Positions 18,386 to 28,507 of a stretch of DNA of 64,000 nt are shown here, one piece after another. The translations under genes were made by a program, and so were the position numbers. The DNA is from Candidatus Borrarchaeum yapensis (GTDB taxonomy: Archaea; Asgardarchaeota; Sifarchaeia; Borrarchaeales; Borrarchaeaceae). The notes beneath the pieces were generated by a model. The model ran no database searches. It was not told where the DNA came from and was given only the letters and a program-made list of their open reading frames with translations. The first letter of the stretch is position 1. Every line of letters starts with the position of its first letter. Location: contig JAEOSF010000016.1 of the NCBI GenBank assembly GCA_016840515.1, positions 1-64,000 of the forward strand, written 5' to 3'.

Positions 18386-19891
18386 CTATTGAGGTTCCAT
18401 ACATGCTGGAGGTTTAGAAGAAATAGCATAGGTAACCCACGTGACATTTTGGACTTCATTTGTTATCCGATTTGAGATCTTTTCAAGCACTTCATAAGGC
18501 AATTTCATCCAGTCTGCAGTCATGATATCATCGCTTTGAATAACTCTCACTGTGACAATATGTCCAATATTACGTGCGTCGCCCATCACACCCGTAGCTA
18601 GATCATCTCCAACAACTGCAAAACACATAAAACATTGATCATAGATTCCTGCATTCTTCAACTCTTCTTCTACAATATAACTAGCGTCTCTACATATACG
18701 TATTTTGTCTTTTGTTATCTCTCCTATGATTCTTGCAGCTAATCCAGGGCCAGGGAATGGATGGCGCTTCCAAGGCAAATTTAATTGACGTGCAACTTCA
18801 CGAACTTCATCCTTATACAGTTCTTTTAATGGCTCTAATAATTCAAATTCCATGTCTGGAAGGACAACATTATGATGTGATTTAATGCGAGAAGCTTCTT
18901 CTGATGGATCTGCACTTTCAATTCGATCGGAATAGATCGTTCCCTGTCCTAAAAAGCGAATGTTTCCATATTTTTGTTCAAATCCTTTTGCTGCTTTTTC
19001 AAAAACCTCGATGAAGGTACTAGCTATGATATGCCTCTTTTCTTCAGGATCTCTTATCCCTCTAAGTCGTTGCAGAAATAATTCGCTGACTTCAATCTGT
19101 TCTAAGTTTTCAAATTTCAAGTAAGAAATTGCGTCTTCAACTTCATTTTTTCTTAGGAGGCCATGATCCACAAAAATGCAGTGCAGTTTATCTCCAATAG
19201 CGCGATTAACAAGTGTAGCTGCAACTGTTGAGTCGATTCCACCAGAAACTCCCATGAGAACATGATCATCTTTGACAATTTCTCTAATTTCTTGCACTGA
19301 TTTCTCGATGAAATCACCCATAGACCACTCTTTTTTACATTGGCAGATTTCAAACACGAAATTTGACAAAATCTGCATTCCATGTAAGGTATGTTGTACT
19401 TCAGGATGAAATTGCAGTCCATAGAAATTCTTGTAACCATATGCTGCCATTGGGGTATTTTCTGTATGTCCGTAGACCGTAGCTTCATTAAAGTCTGTTA
19501 CTTTGTCTCCATGACTCATCCATACAATCTCTTTGTCTGAAAGGTCTTTGAAAAGAGTATTGTTATTATCAACATAGAGTACGGTTTTTCCATATTCTCT
19601 CGTTGTACTTGGATCGACTTTACCGCCAAGTTCGTGCGCTATTAGCTGGTGACCATAGCAAATCCCAAGCATAGGAATTTTGAATTTACTAACATCAAGT
19701 TTTGGAGCATTTGATGCATAAACGCTGTTAGGTCCACCAGAGAGGATAATTCCTTTATATTCGTTCTCATCAAATTCTACTTTATACGGGTTTATTTCGG
19801 AATATACGCCTAATTGCCTGATTCTTCGTGCGATTAGGTGAGTATATTGTCCGCCAAAATCTATAACGACAATTTTATCCATGAATTTCAC
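18386..19891 (-). CDS. guaA: GMP synthase (glutamine-hydrolysing), fused amidotransferase and synthetase domains
   Basis: IDFGGQYTHLIARRIRQLGVYSE, LGICYGHQL, GVSGGIDSTVAATL, LPWKRHPFPGPGLAARIIGE, ISSKPPACMEPQ end. Confidence 0.95.
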   Translation of the reverse strand: MKFMDKIVVIDFGGQYTHLIARRIRQLGVYSEINPYKVEFDENEYKGIILSGGPNSVYASNAPKLDVSKFKIPMLGICYGHQLIAHELGGKVDPSTTREYGKTVLYVDNNNTLFKDLSDKEIVWMSHGDKVTDFNEATVYGHTENTPMAAYGYKNFYGLQFHPEVQHTLHGMQILSNFVFEICQCKKEWSMGDFIEKSVQEIREIVKDDHVLMGVSGGIDSTVAATLVNRAIGDKLHCIFVDHGLLRKNEVEDAISYLKFENLEQIEVSELFLQRLRGIRDPEEKRHIIASTFIEVFEKAAKGFEQKYGNIRFLGQGTIYSDRIESADPSEEASRIKSHHNVVLPDMEFELLEPLKELYKDEVREVARQLNLPWKRHPFPGPGLAARIIGEITKDKIRICRDASYIVEEELKNAGIYDQCFMCFAVVGDDLATGVMGDARNIGHIVTVRVIQSDDIMTADWMKLPYEVLEKISNRITNEVQNVTWVTYAISSKPPACMEPQ

Positions 19892-20096
19892 TTACTTGAT
19901 ATAATTTAAAGACTTGAATTAAAAGTTTTTTAACAATTATGTGCTTATATTTCTTATTTTATAAATCTAGTTTAACACCTAAATATAAAATCACAATCCA
20001 TCGATCACTTACGAGTTTGAACATAAGTTCTAAGATTTTTAATAAATATGAACACTTTTCAAGGAATCAACTCAACTTCACGTGAGCTGAAAAGTA

Positions 20097-20726
20097 TTGT
20101 CTTTAGATAAAACATCACAAATCAGTATTCTTGGTTTTGGTGACAGTCTTACTGCAGGTTATCCAGGATACGATCCTAGTTATCGGATGGGAAATGAAAA
20201 GTCCCAATATAGTTACTGGTTAATCGAATCCGCCAAACTAAAAGGCTGGCCAAACATAGAGTTTGATAATAAAGGAGTCCCAGGAGAACTTGCTCAATAT
20301 ATGTACAGTCGATTGGTTACATTACTCGGCAAAAAGAGTTATGATATAATTGTTATTCTAGGAGGCACTAATGATATAGGCTGGGGTATGGATCCTCATC
20401 AGATTTTTGAAAACTTGAAAAGACTGTGGGTGACTGCCAAAGCAAGTGGGGCTCATGTGATAGCCTGCACAGTGCCTCCGATTGGCTCAGTATATTCACC
20501 TGTTCAGAACGCTCAAGATACACTTAATAAAAAAATACTAAACGAACAATCGCCCAATGATAAAATCTTCCGAATAGATCTTTTTAATGCTTTAGTTAAT
20601 GAAGAAGGATTGCTTAAACCTGATTATGATGCAGGTGATGGCGTTCATTTTAGTATAGAAGGTTATAAGCGAATGGGCGAATTCATTTGGATCGAGGGAA
20701 TATATCTATTATTAAAGCCTGTATGA
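20097..20726 (+). CDS. SGNH/GDSL-family hydrolase
   Basis: GFGDSLTAGYPGY, GGTNDIGWG, DGVHFSIEGYKRMGE. Confidence 0.88.
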   Translation: MSLDKTSQISILGFGDSLTAGYPGYDPSYRMGNEKSQYSYWLIESAKLKGWPNIEFDNKGVPGELAQYMYSRLVTLLGKKSYDIIVILGGTNDIGWGMDPHQIFENLKRLWVTAKASGAHVIACTVPPIGSVYSPVQNAQDTLNKKILNEQSPNDKIFRIDLFNALVNEEGLLKPDYDAGDGVHFSIEGYKRMGEFIWIEGIYLLLKPV

Positions 20727-20803
20727 TTCTAGGTAACTGATCTAAATGAGTTTTAAAATGGCCAAAAAATAAGAGGAGAGCGAAGTCTCATACAATGACT
20801 TTA

Positions 20804-21094
20804 CTATAATTTTCTAATAATTTCTGCTCCTTTTTCAGCTGGGATTGCCACTAATGTTTCAGTCGATACCGCCCCTCCACTCCCGAGTGTCAGTAGGATT
20901 TGCATCATAGCTTCATTGTTTGGAGCCTCAATTGCAGAAAGAAAATCATACCGCCCCATTGTGTAGTAGAGGTTTTTTATTTCTCCTCCAACAGACTGGG
21001 CTACTTTTTTGGCTGCTTCGTACCGCATTGGTGAATCCTTTATCTTTGAAATCCCCTCTTTAGTATACTTGCCAAGAATGATATAAATCGGCAT
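20804..21094 (-). CDS. GYD-domain protein
   Basis: MPIYIILGKYTKEGISKIKDSPMRYEAAKKVAQSVGGEIKNLYYTMGRYDFLSAIEAP; start set at MPIYI. Confidence 0.85.
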   Translation of the reverse strand: MPIYIILGKYTKEGISKIKDSPMRYEAAKKVAQSVGGEIKNLYYTMGRYDFLSAIEAPNNEAMMQILLTLGSGGAVSTETLVAIPAEKGAEIIRKL

Positions 21095-21233
21095 ATCGTT
21101 ACCTCCCACAGTTTTTTACAAATACGATTCTCTATATATTCGAATACTTTGTATTTATGTGTTGTAAGCAAAATAAATTAATCATAAATTCTGAAAATTG
21201 AGACAAACAAAACAATTGTTACGTGTGTGAAGA

Positions 21234-23000
21234 ATGGAAAAAGTCAGAAGAATTTCAACGATAGACATACCAAATGATTCTTTTGAAGATCTTCCAGACG
21301 ATTCAGTAGATACAATTGTTATAAGCACAGATTTTGATCCAACTGAGAAGTATTTATACCAGGATCTAGTTTTAAGTAATATTTACGAAAAACGCCTCAA
21401 AAAAACGATAAACAACATTCAAAAGGCCGTTAAAATTCTTAAAAATGGTGGTTTATTATTTGTATATGGTCTACCGAGATGGCTTCCCTTTTTTGGAGTT
21501 TTCCTAGATTCACTGCAGAACGAAAAATCCAAGATGATGTTTAAGTATTGGATTGCACTTGATATTGATGCAAGACCTCCAAATGAGACCTTTCCGCCTA
21601 CTCATACAGGTTTACTCATGTATTTGAAGAGCAGAAACACTAAGACGCCGTCTCCATTCCTTTTAAACACCAAAACAGTGCGAATACCTTATCAAGAATG
21701 TCGGGCATGCGGAAAGATCACAAAGGATTGGGGCGGAAAAAAGCATTTGTTAAATCCGTTAGGTGCTGCCGTTTCAGATGTGTGGAGAGATTTGCCTAAG
21801 ACACTTCTTGAAACAAACGAAACTCCAGATTTTGTGTTAAATCGAATATATGACCTCGTGGAAAAACCTTCTGTATCTTTCATACATATTATCGAACAGC
21901 AACCTCAAGCGCTAATAGAACAGCAATTTGAACCCCTTACAGGAAAGGCTATGGAAGTTTCTCAACATAATAAAGGGGTTCTTAAAACGTTGCCCTTAGA
22001 TCAAGTTCTTCTTGTTGATGCGATTGAGTTTATGAAAAGGATTGCAGCCAAATACCCTGAGGGGATATTTGATCTGGCATTCGCAGACCCTCCGTACAAT
22101 CTCGAAAAGAATTACGGAGAATATGCTGATTTACGATCTGATCAGAGATATTTGGCGTGGTGTGAGGACGGGCTTAAACTAATGTGCGAAGTTTTACGCC
22201 CTGGAGGAGCATTGGTGATATTAAATTTACCAAAGTGGTGTATCCATCATGCAGCATTCTTAAATGAGTTGGATGATATGATCTTCAGACATTGGATTGT
22301 GTGGGATGCCTTATCAGAACCCGCAGGAAAAATCATGCCCGCTCATTATACACTTCTTTATTATACAAAGCGTGGAGGTTCAATTACCTTTAATTCTCCT
22401 TCTCCTACTGATTCCGATTCTCTAGGTCCTATAGATGCTCACTATTACTGCCTTCGAAAAAGTTGCATCAAGAAAAGAAAGACTGCCAGAGACAATGATA
22501 AGGTTAACTTAACCGATATTTGGTGGGATATTCACAGAATTAAGCACAAAAAGGATAGAGATCAACATCCCTGTCAATTGCCAATAAAACTCATGGAACG
22601 CATAATAAAATTGACAACTAATCAAGAAGATATTGTTTTTGATCCTTTTTGTGGTGCGGGAACAACCGCGATTGTGTCAAAGATGTTTAAGCGCCACTTT
22701 ATTACTACAGATATTGACGAGAAATATGTTGAAATAGCGAAGCGAAACCTAATGATGTTACAACCTACTTTGAATGGGGAGTATCGTTTTATTAGAGAAA
22801 GTGTTTCGCAGTCTCGAAAAAACGCAGTGCCAAGAAAAGAAATTGAAATTGACTACATAAACTTATGTAAGAAAGAGAAAAGAGTCTTATCAATTGAAGA
22901 GGTTGCAGTTATTAATGAAACACTTGCTAACAAAATCCGAAGTTACTATCCAAACATTAAAAAACTTCGAAAAATTGCTCAGAGAAGACTAAACTGGTGA
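21234..23000 (+). CDS. DNA methyltransferase (beta-class N4/N6 type) with an N-terminal degenerate duplicate domain
   Basis: FADPPYNLEKNYGEY motif IV followed by DPFCGAGTTAIVSKMFKRHFITTDIDEKYVEIAKRN motif I; N-terminal half repeats the fold with DTIVISTDFDP in place of DPPY. Confidence 0.85.
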   Translation: MEKVRRISTIDIPNDSFEDLPDDSVDTIVISTDFDPTEKYLYQDLVLSNIYEKRLKKTINNIQKAVKILKNGGLLFVYGLPRWLPFFGVFLDSLQNEKSKMMFKYWIALDIDARPPNETFPPTHTGLLMYLKSRNTKTPSPFLLNTKTVRIPYQECRACGKITKDWGGKKHLLNPLGAAVSDVWRDLPKTLLETNETPDFVLNRIYDLVEKPSVSFIHIIEQQPQALIEQQFEPLTGKAMEVSQHNKGVLKTLPLDQVLLVDAIEFMKRIAAKYPEGIFDLAFADPPYNLEKNYGEYADLRSDQRYLAWCEDGLKLMCEVLRPGGALVILNLPKWCIHHAAFLNELDDMIFRHWIVWDALSEPAGKIMPAHYTLLYYTKRGGSITFNSPSPTDSDSLGPIDAHYYCLRKSCIKKRKTARDNDKVNLTDIWWDIHRIKHKKDRDQHPCQLPIKLMERIIKLTTNQEDIVFDPFCGAGTTAIVSKMFKRHFITTDIDEKYVEIAKRNLMMLQPTLNGEYRFIRESVSQSRKNAVPRKEIEIDYINLCKKEKRVLSIEEVAVINETLANKIRSYYPNIKKLRKIAQRRLNW

Positions 23001-23106
23001 TAGTATGCTAATGTACTAGAAATTGTAGCACTTGGATTTTTACTTTTTGAGCAAAAAAATTAAATGAGTATTCTGCTTAGAGGATTTATGGGATGAGGTG
23101 AGTTAA

Positions 23107-24282
23107 TTGGATTTTCTTTTAGGAAAAGAGGAAGAAATGATAAGAGACAAAGTAAGAAATTTTGCAAAAAATGAAATCGAGCCAATTGCAGACAATATAG
23201 ATGAAACAGAAGAATTTCCGAGAGAGATATTTGAGAAAATGAGCAAAGAAGGTCTGTTTGGTATACCATTCACAAGAGAGTATGGAGGGCTCGACCTAAA
23301 GTTACCACATCTTTGTACAGCAATAACTTTAGAGGAATTAGGGTATGCAAGTAATGCAATAGCAGCGATATATGATGTACACAGCATTTTATTCGGAATA
23401 ACTCTACGAGACGTAGGAACCGAGGAGCAAAAAAGACTATTTCTTAAACCAGCAATAGAAGGTAAAATAATTGGGGCATTTGCAACAACAGAGCCAGAAG
23501 CAAGTTCAGATCCCTCTTCAATTCAAACAAGGGCACAGAGAAATGGGGAGGTATGGCTTATTAATGGACATAAACGCTTCATTTCGAATTCGCCTGTAGC
23601 AGATTACATGATTACATGGGCTCAGACGGATGCGGGATTAAGTGGTTTTATTATAGATCTAAAAGCTGATGGCGTTAAGATAGGTGCATCAGATAAGAAA
23701 ATGGGAAATAGGGGACAATTAACTGCAGATGTAATTTTAAAAGACGTTTCTGTACCACCCGAAAATCAGATTGGTGAACTAGGCTCTGGATTAAAATATG
23801 CATTATCCACCTTAGGGATTGGCAGAATAGGCATAGGGGCGGCTTCCGTAGGGCTTGCTCAGGCCGCACTAGATGAAGCAGTAAACTATGCAAAAGAGAG
23901 AGAGCAATTTTCTAAGAAATTAGCAGAATTCCAGATAATACAATTTAAGATAGCGGATATGATGATGAAAGTCGAAACTGCCCGTCTAATAACATGCAAG
24001 GCCGCCTTTTTGAAAGATATAGGCGATAAAAGGCACATATCATGGTCTTCGATGGCAAAAACTTATGCAACTGAGATTGCGGTAGACGTTGCAAGAGACG
24101 CAGTGCAAATATTTGGTGGCTATGGTTATATCAAGCAACTTGGTTATGATAATTCAACTTATAAAGTGGAACGAATTTATCGAGATGCAAAGATACCGGA
24201 AATATATGAAGGCACAAATGAGATCCAAAGATTAGTTATCGCAAAAAGTATTTTGGGACGAGAATACGTAAGAGCGGCATAA
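23107..24282 (+). CDS. Acyl-CoA dehydrogenase
   Basis: AFATTEPEASSDPSSIQTRAQ, INGHKRFISNSPVAD, AREQFSKKLAEFQIIQFKIADM, QIFGGYGYIKQL, YRDAKIPEIYEGTNEIQRLVIAK. Confidence 0.95.
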   Translation: MDFLLGKEEEMIRDKVRNFAKNEIEPIADNIDETEEFPREIFEKMSKEGLFGIPFTREYGGLDLKLPHLCTAITLEELGYASNAIAAIYDVHSILFGITLRDVGTEEQKRLFLKPAIEGKIIGAFATTEPEASSDPSSIQTRAQRNGEVWLINGHKRFISNSPVADYMITWAQTDAGLSGFIIDLKADGVKIGASDKKMGNRGQLTADVILKDVSVPPENQIGELGSGLKYALSTLGIGRIGIGAASVGLAQAALDEAVNYAKEREQFSKKLAEFQIIQFKIADMMMKVETARLITCKAAFLKDIGDKRHISWSSMAKTYATEIAVDVARDAVQIFGGYGYIKQLGYDNSTYKVERIYRDAKIPEIYEGTNEIQRLVIAKSILGREYVRAA

Positions 24283-24415
24283 CTTGCCAATATTTTTGTT
24301 ATATGCTAGAAGTAAACCTTTGATAGAGTCGATTAAGATATAAAAGATGATAATAAAAACAATTATGAGACTTTAAATATGTATTTTGACGATTGATGAA
24401 GGACGTGCTAACAAT

Positions 24416-25498
24416 ATGTCGGCAGAAGATTATTTTAGACTAGGAAATAAGTATTTCTTACAAGGTCAATTTCAAAAAGCAATAGAAGAGTATCAGAAGG
24501 CACTTGAGATTGATCCTAATTTCTATCAAGCTTGGAATAAAATGGGAGATGCATATAACGCTTTAGGCAATTCTGAACAGGCATTAGAATGCTATGAGAG
24601 ATCATTAAAAATTAAAACAGATCAGCCTGTTATTGAAGACCATTCAAAAAAAGTTAAAGAGAAGCGTGCACTAGCTGGTGCGAAATTACGTAGATCAGAG
24701 CGTATAAAAGAATCTGAGGATGAAGCTCCTGGAGCGCCTGCTGCTCCAACACATGGTCCAGAACTTCTATCGATTGATGAAGTACGTATTTTTGATGATG
24801 AGAGTGAACTAGTTCCCGAAAAGACTATTCCTTTGAAAGCGAAGGCAGTATATTATCCTCGAATGCAACAAGGAAAAATCTATCCCTTATCAGTCTTGAT
24901 TTCAAGTGAAAAAATCAAACTTTTAATCCCCGAAGAGCAACAAGAAAAAGAAATTGAACTTGCTGCTAAGATTGGGGACGTAATTGAGATTCGTCCAACC
25001 TGTCCAGCTCTCAGCATTTCTCCGTCAAGTAAAAGGATTAGAGTTGCTGAAGGTGTGCATGAATATCAATTTGCAGTCGTACCTTTGGTTGAAGGCGAGT
25101 ATGAGATCATTATTGAGTTTTATAGAGATATCGAGCTTCTTGGTAGAATTTCTTTGGAATATTACAGTCCTAAAAAGAAAATTTGGATTCCAGGTATTAT
25201 TATACAAAAGAAAGCTAAGCAAATCAATCTTGGAAAAGTTAAAATTGGTATCTCTCCAAAATTGACAGCATTCTACTCGGCTTTTGCAGCTGTTTTTGGA
25301 GTTAGTACAAGAGCTCTGGATCAAATCGGAATCGATTGGCAATCTGAATTGCTGAGGATCTTTACGCAGACCGTATTTGGAATGATAGCAGTGATTTTAG
25401 CCGCGATTGTTGTGTTGGGATTTCTAATAGGCGCAAAACCGTTTCAAATCGAAAAAGATGACATGAAATTTAAACCAGTACAATATGAAATTGAGTAG
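24416..25498 (+). CDS. TPR protein with C-terminal transmembrane helix
   Basis: MSAEDYFRLGNKYFLQGQFQKAIEEYQKALEIDPNFYQAWNKMGDAYNALG; C-terminal hydrophobic VFGMIAVILAAIVVLGFLIGA; start at 24416 preferred. Confidence 0.8.
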   Translation: MSAEDYFRLGNKYFLQGQFQKAIEEYQKALEIDPNFYQAWNKMGDAYNALGNSEQALECYERSLKIKTDQPVIEDHSKKVKEKRALAGAKLRRSERIKESEDEAPGAPAAPTHGPELLSIDEVRIFDDESELVPEKTIPLKAKAVYYPRMQQGKIYPLSVLISSEKIKLLIPEEQQEKEIELAAKIGDVIEIRPTCPALSISPSSKRIRVAEGVHEYQFAVVPLVEGEYEIIIEFYRDIELLGRISLEYYSPKKKIWIPGIIIQKKAKQINLGKVKIGISPKLTAFYSAFAAVFGVSTRALDQIGIDWQSELLRIFTQTVFGMIAVILAAIVVLGFLIGAKPFQIEKDDMKFKPVQYEIE

Positions 25499-25499
25499 C

Positions 25500-26414
25500 T
25501 TATGAAAACTTGATGAAATCTTCTTTAAATGATTTCTCAGAGATCCATTCAACAACTGTAACATTGGGCTTCTCTTTTCTTATTTTTCTCAACTCTGCTA
25601 CTGTCATTCCTCTAGTAATTTCACCTTTTGTTTCAATTGCGACATGATAATCGATTTTTTTACACGCAGATGGATTCATTAGTGAGTATACAGTTAAGGG
25701 ATCATACATTTGTGCTGCATCAATTCCATCTTTTTCAGAAATAAGTTTAATGCATACCGTCATCATAGAAACAATCGGTTCTCTTAATACTGGATCTTTA
25801 ATTCTCTCAAAATCAGATACTCTCATTTTCACATTCATACATGCATCAAGAGGGATTAATGTTTTTTTTACGGGAAATCTGAAAACAATATCTGCAGCCT
25901 CAGGATCTACAAAGATATTAAATTCAGCAACTCTGTTTGCATTTCCAGGAACTTTTATTGCCCCACCCATGATCACTATTTCCTGCACTTGGGACATTAT
26001 TTCTGATTTCTGTCTAATTGCTTTTGCGATATTTGTAAGAGGGCCTAAGGTAATAAGCTTTAATTGGTTCGGATTCTTTTCAATAATCGATAATATTTTC
26101 TCAACTGCATCGTGTGTTAAATTCGCTTCATTCCTAGGACGTAAATTTCCTAATCCGCCTTCTCCATGAACACTAGATTGTAACAAGTCTCTTGCAAGTG
26201 GTTTTTCAGCACCTGAATAGACAGGAATATCTTCTCTCTTCAGTAAACTCAAAATATATCGAGTGTTTCTTGTCGTATTCTCAATAGTTGTATTTCCTGC
26301 AACAGTCGTGATTGCATGGATTTTAAACATTCCTGATTTAATAGCAAGCATTAAAGCTAAAAAATCGTCATATCCTGGGTCAGTGTCAATTATAATATCT
26401 TGAATTTTAATCAC
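25500..26414 (-). CDS. Inosine-uridine preferring nucleoside hydrolase family protein
   Basis: IIDTDPGYDDFLALMLAI, TVAGNTTIENTTRN, VYSGAEKPL, LGPLTNIAKAI, VMGGAI. Confidence 0.93.
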   Translation of the reverse strand: MIKIQDIIIDTDPGYDDFLALMLAIKSGMFKIHAITTVAGNTTIENTTRNTRYILSLLKREDIPVYSGAEKPLARDLLQSSVHGEGGLGNLRPRNEANLTHDAVEKILSIIEKNPNQLKLITLGPLTNIAKAIRQKSEIMSQVQEIVIMGGAIKVPGNANRVAEFNIFVDPEAADIVFRFPVKKTLIPLDACMNVKMRVSDFERIKDPVLREPIVSMMTVCIKLISEKDGIDAAQMYDPLTVYSLMNPSACKKIDYHVAIETKGEITRGMTVAELRKIRKEKPNVTVVEWISEKSFKEDFIKFS

Positions 26415-26551
26415 CCTCTTAATTAACTGTATTTAATTACCCTATAGGCGTATAATACCTTTTCAGGGTTATTTCATGAAAAAATGAAAAATCAAAAACG
26501 CTATTCCATTGAGTTAATAGAAGTAAATAGTTTAAAAACAGGCAAGGAATT

Positions 26552-26974
26552 CTATTCAGATTGTGCTTTATATCCCAATTGCTTCAAGTATATACCAACA
26601 ATGGTTTTATAAAGACATTCTGGACACACACATTCCGTTTCCAGATTTTCAGAATAGAGATTTTTTACATTGTCAATCGCTTCTAAATAGTCTTTAATAG
26701 AAATGTGACTGTCTCTGACTTTAATGAGTTTTTTATTTGTTCCACATCTGATGAAACCATCACTATCTGCATATACCATATTTAAACAAAGTGACGCGTC
26801 TGAAGCTTTATCTGAACTTTCAAAGCAAGGTATGAAGCCGAAATCTACAAAGTTGATATCTTGAATCGAAGTTCCATTGATGCAATACTGCTCTTCGGAT
26901 TCAAGTTTGAGGCACGGACAGGGCATATAGCATTGAATTTGACGTGAGCCTTCTTTCAGCGTTTTCTTCATCAT
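26552..26974 (-). CDS. Cys-rich hypothetical protein
   Basis: 140 aa ORF, CPCLKL...YC...CF...CVCPECLYKT; no family recognised. Confidence 0.5.
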   Translation of the reverse strand: MMKKTLKEGSRQIQCYMPCPCLKLESEEQYCINGTSIQDINFVDFGFIPCFESSDKASDASLCLNMVYADSDGFIRCGTNKKLIKVRDSHISIKDYLEAIDNVKNLYSENLETECVCPECLYKTIVGIYLKQLGYKAQSE

Positions 26975-27177
26975 AAAAATGGTCCCCTAGTTACTAAATC
27001 AATTCTTTTGCGCGATATTAAAATATAAGTGGTCTGATTTATCTAACTGAATCGTCTATTAAATAGATTATGAGTTTTTTCTCCACAATTCTTTTAGCGT
27101 TGAAAAATCTGTATGAATTCGATGCTATACTAATAGTAAAGAATTTAAACCATAGAACGAAGGCAGGTTGATTCAAA

Positions 27178-27828
27178 ATGGAGCTATCATATCATCAGGA
27201 GATCAGGAAAAGATTCCCCGATTTAAAGGTCAGTTTATTGACCGTTAAAGACCTTAAAATAGAAAAGGAAGCACCTCACTTAGAGAAATTCAAAGAAGTT
27301 GTTATTCAGGACATTAAATCATCTTATCTCTTAGAAACTCTCAAAGATAATGAGACTTTCAGAAAATACCGGGATTTCTTCTGGAAAATCAATATAGACC
27401 CAACGAAGATAAGACCCGCTTCTGAAGCTTTAATCAGGAGAATTCTTCAGGGAAAGCCATTACCGAAGATTAATACTGGTGTAGATGCGTATAATCTAGC
27501 ATCCATTAAAAGTGGGATTCCCCTCGCCGCTTTTAATTCCGATACAATTTCAGGAGAGCTCACCATGCGATTTGGTAATGAAAGTGAAGAATTCTTGGGC
27601 ATTGGTATGAAAAAACCTAAAATTTTAACAGGCAAGGAAATAGTAGTGACTGATGAGGAAAGATTAATTGCCATATATCCCTACAGGGATGCTGATTTTT
27701 CGAAGATCATGCCTATAACAAAAAATATTCTAATCATGTCCTGCGGCGTGCCTGGAATTGCATGGGAAACTGTTAAGGAAGCGGGCGAACTAGCCAGGGA
27801 ATATTTAGAAAGATTTTGCACGACCTAA
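27178..27828 (+). CDS. B3/B4 tRNA-binding domain protein (PheT-beta-like domain, stand-alone)
   Basis: FRKYRDFFWKINIDPTKIRPASEALIRRIL...KINTGVDAYNLASIKSGIPLAAFNSDTI. Confidence 0.85.
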   Translation: MELSYHQEIRKRFPDLKVSLLTVKDLKIEKEAPHLEKFKEVVIQDIKSSYLLETLKDNETFRKYRDFFWKINIDPTKIRPASEALIRRILQGKPLPKINTGVDAYNLASIKSGIPLAAFNSDTISGELTMRFGNESEEFLGIGMKKPKILTGKEIVVTDEERLIAIYPYRDADFSKIMPITKNILIMSCGVPGIAWETVKEAGELAREYLERFCTT

Positions 27829-27886
27829 GTGACAGGTTAGTGTATAGTCCTTTTCTTATTAAATCACTTTAGCCTCACTAAGTAGT

Positions 27887-28165
27887 TCATTCACAGCGAA
27901 ATGCCGTTGCTAAATTAACTGTGTCGTAGTATTGCTAGCATCTCGAAACTTTGCCTTCTTTCAGAGTGAAAACCATTACCCAATCATGTTCATAGGCTTG
28001 ACCGGTGGCCTTGACGACTCCTCGATTACGTCCCTCAACGATCACCCTATCATCTTGAGCAGTAAAACCCAGGATTTCAAATGGTTCGGGTTGTACCTTC
28101 TCTTCGAGTTCTTTGAAGAACTGTGCCCCTTGTTCGCGAGTAGCAAAATCGATAGAGTCGCGTCA
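27887..28165 (-). pseudogene. SnoaL-like/NTF2-fold protein fragment (N-terminally truncated, in-frame TAG)
   Basis: Minus-strand frame: DSIDFATREQGAQFFKELEEKVQPEPFEILGFTAQDDRVIVEGRNRGVVKATGQAYEHDWVMVFTLKEGKVSRC*QYYDTVNLATAFRCE*; TGA immediately upstream of the conserved part. Confidence 0.7.
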
Positions 28166-28236
28166 ATTTTTTTTTGGGATTCTAAAAGTATTTATAGATT
28201 TATGCCAAAATCTTTACGCGCAAGAGGTGTAAATTT

Positions 28237-28290
28237 ATGGGAAAAAAAGGCCGAAAGCAAGCTAAAAAGAAAAAAACGAAAAAGGAATAA
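28237..28290 (+). CDS. Possible 17-aa lysine-rich micro-ORF MGKKGRKQAKKKKTKKE
   Basis: ATG with gaggtg about 7 nt upstream; too short for statistical support. Confidence 0.2.
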   Translation: MGKKGRKQAKKKKTKKE

Positions 28291-28507
28291 GTCTTTGCGA
28301 ATATAAGTGCATTGAGAGAAAAACACTTGATTTTTGAAGCGTGCCTCTCAAAATAATAGGCTGTAATCCCCTCGCAAGAAGACCCCTCACCTTATTGGGT
28401 GGTAGTTCACTGAATCGTTTCTTCAATAAAAAAAACCACCCTTATACTCAAAGTTTAGGCGGTAGAAGAATTTTTAAACACTTCTTTTCACTACTTTCTC
28501 GATAAAT

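Noticed and set aside
27932-28306. 124-aa plus-strand ORF
   Set aside because: Antisense to a recognisable SnoaL-like pseudogene; composition not protein-like.
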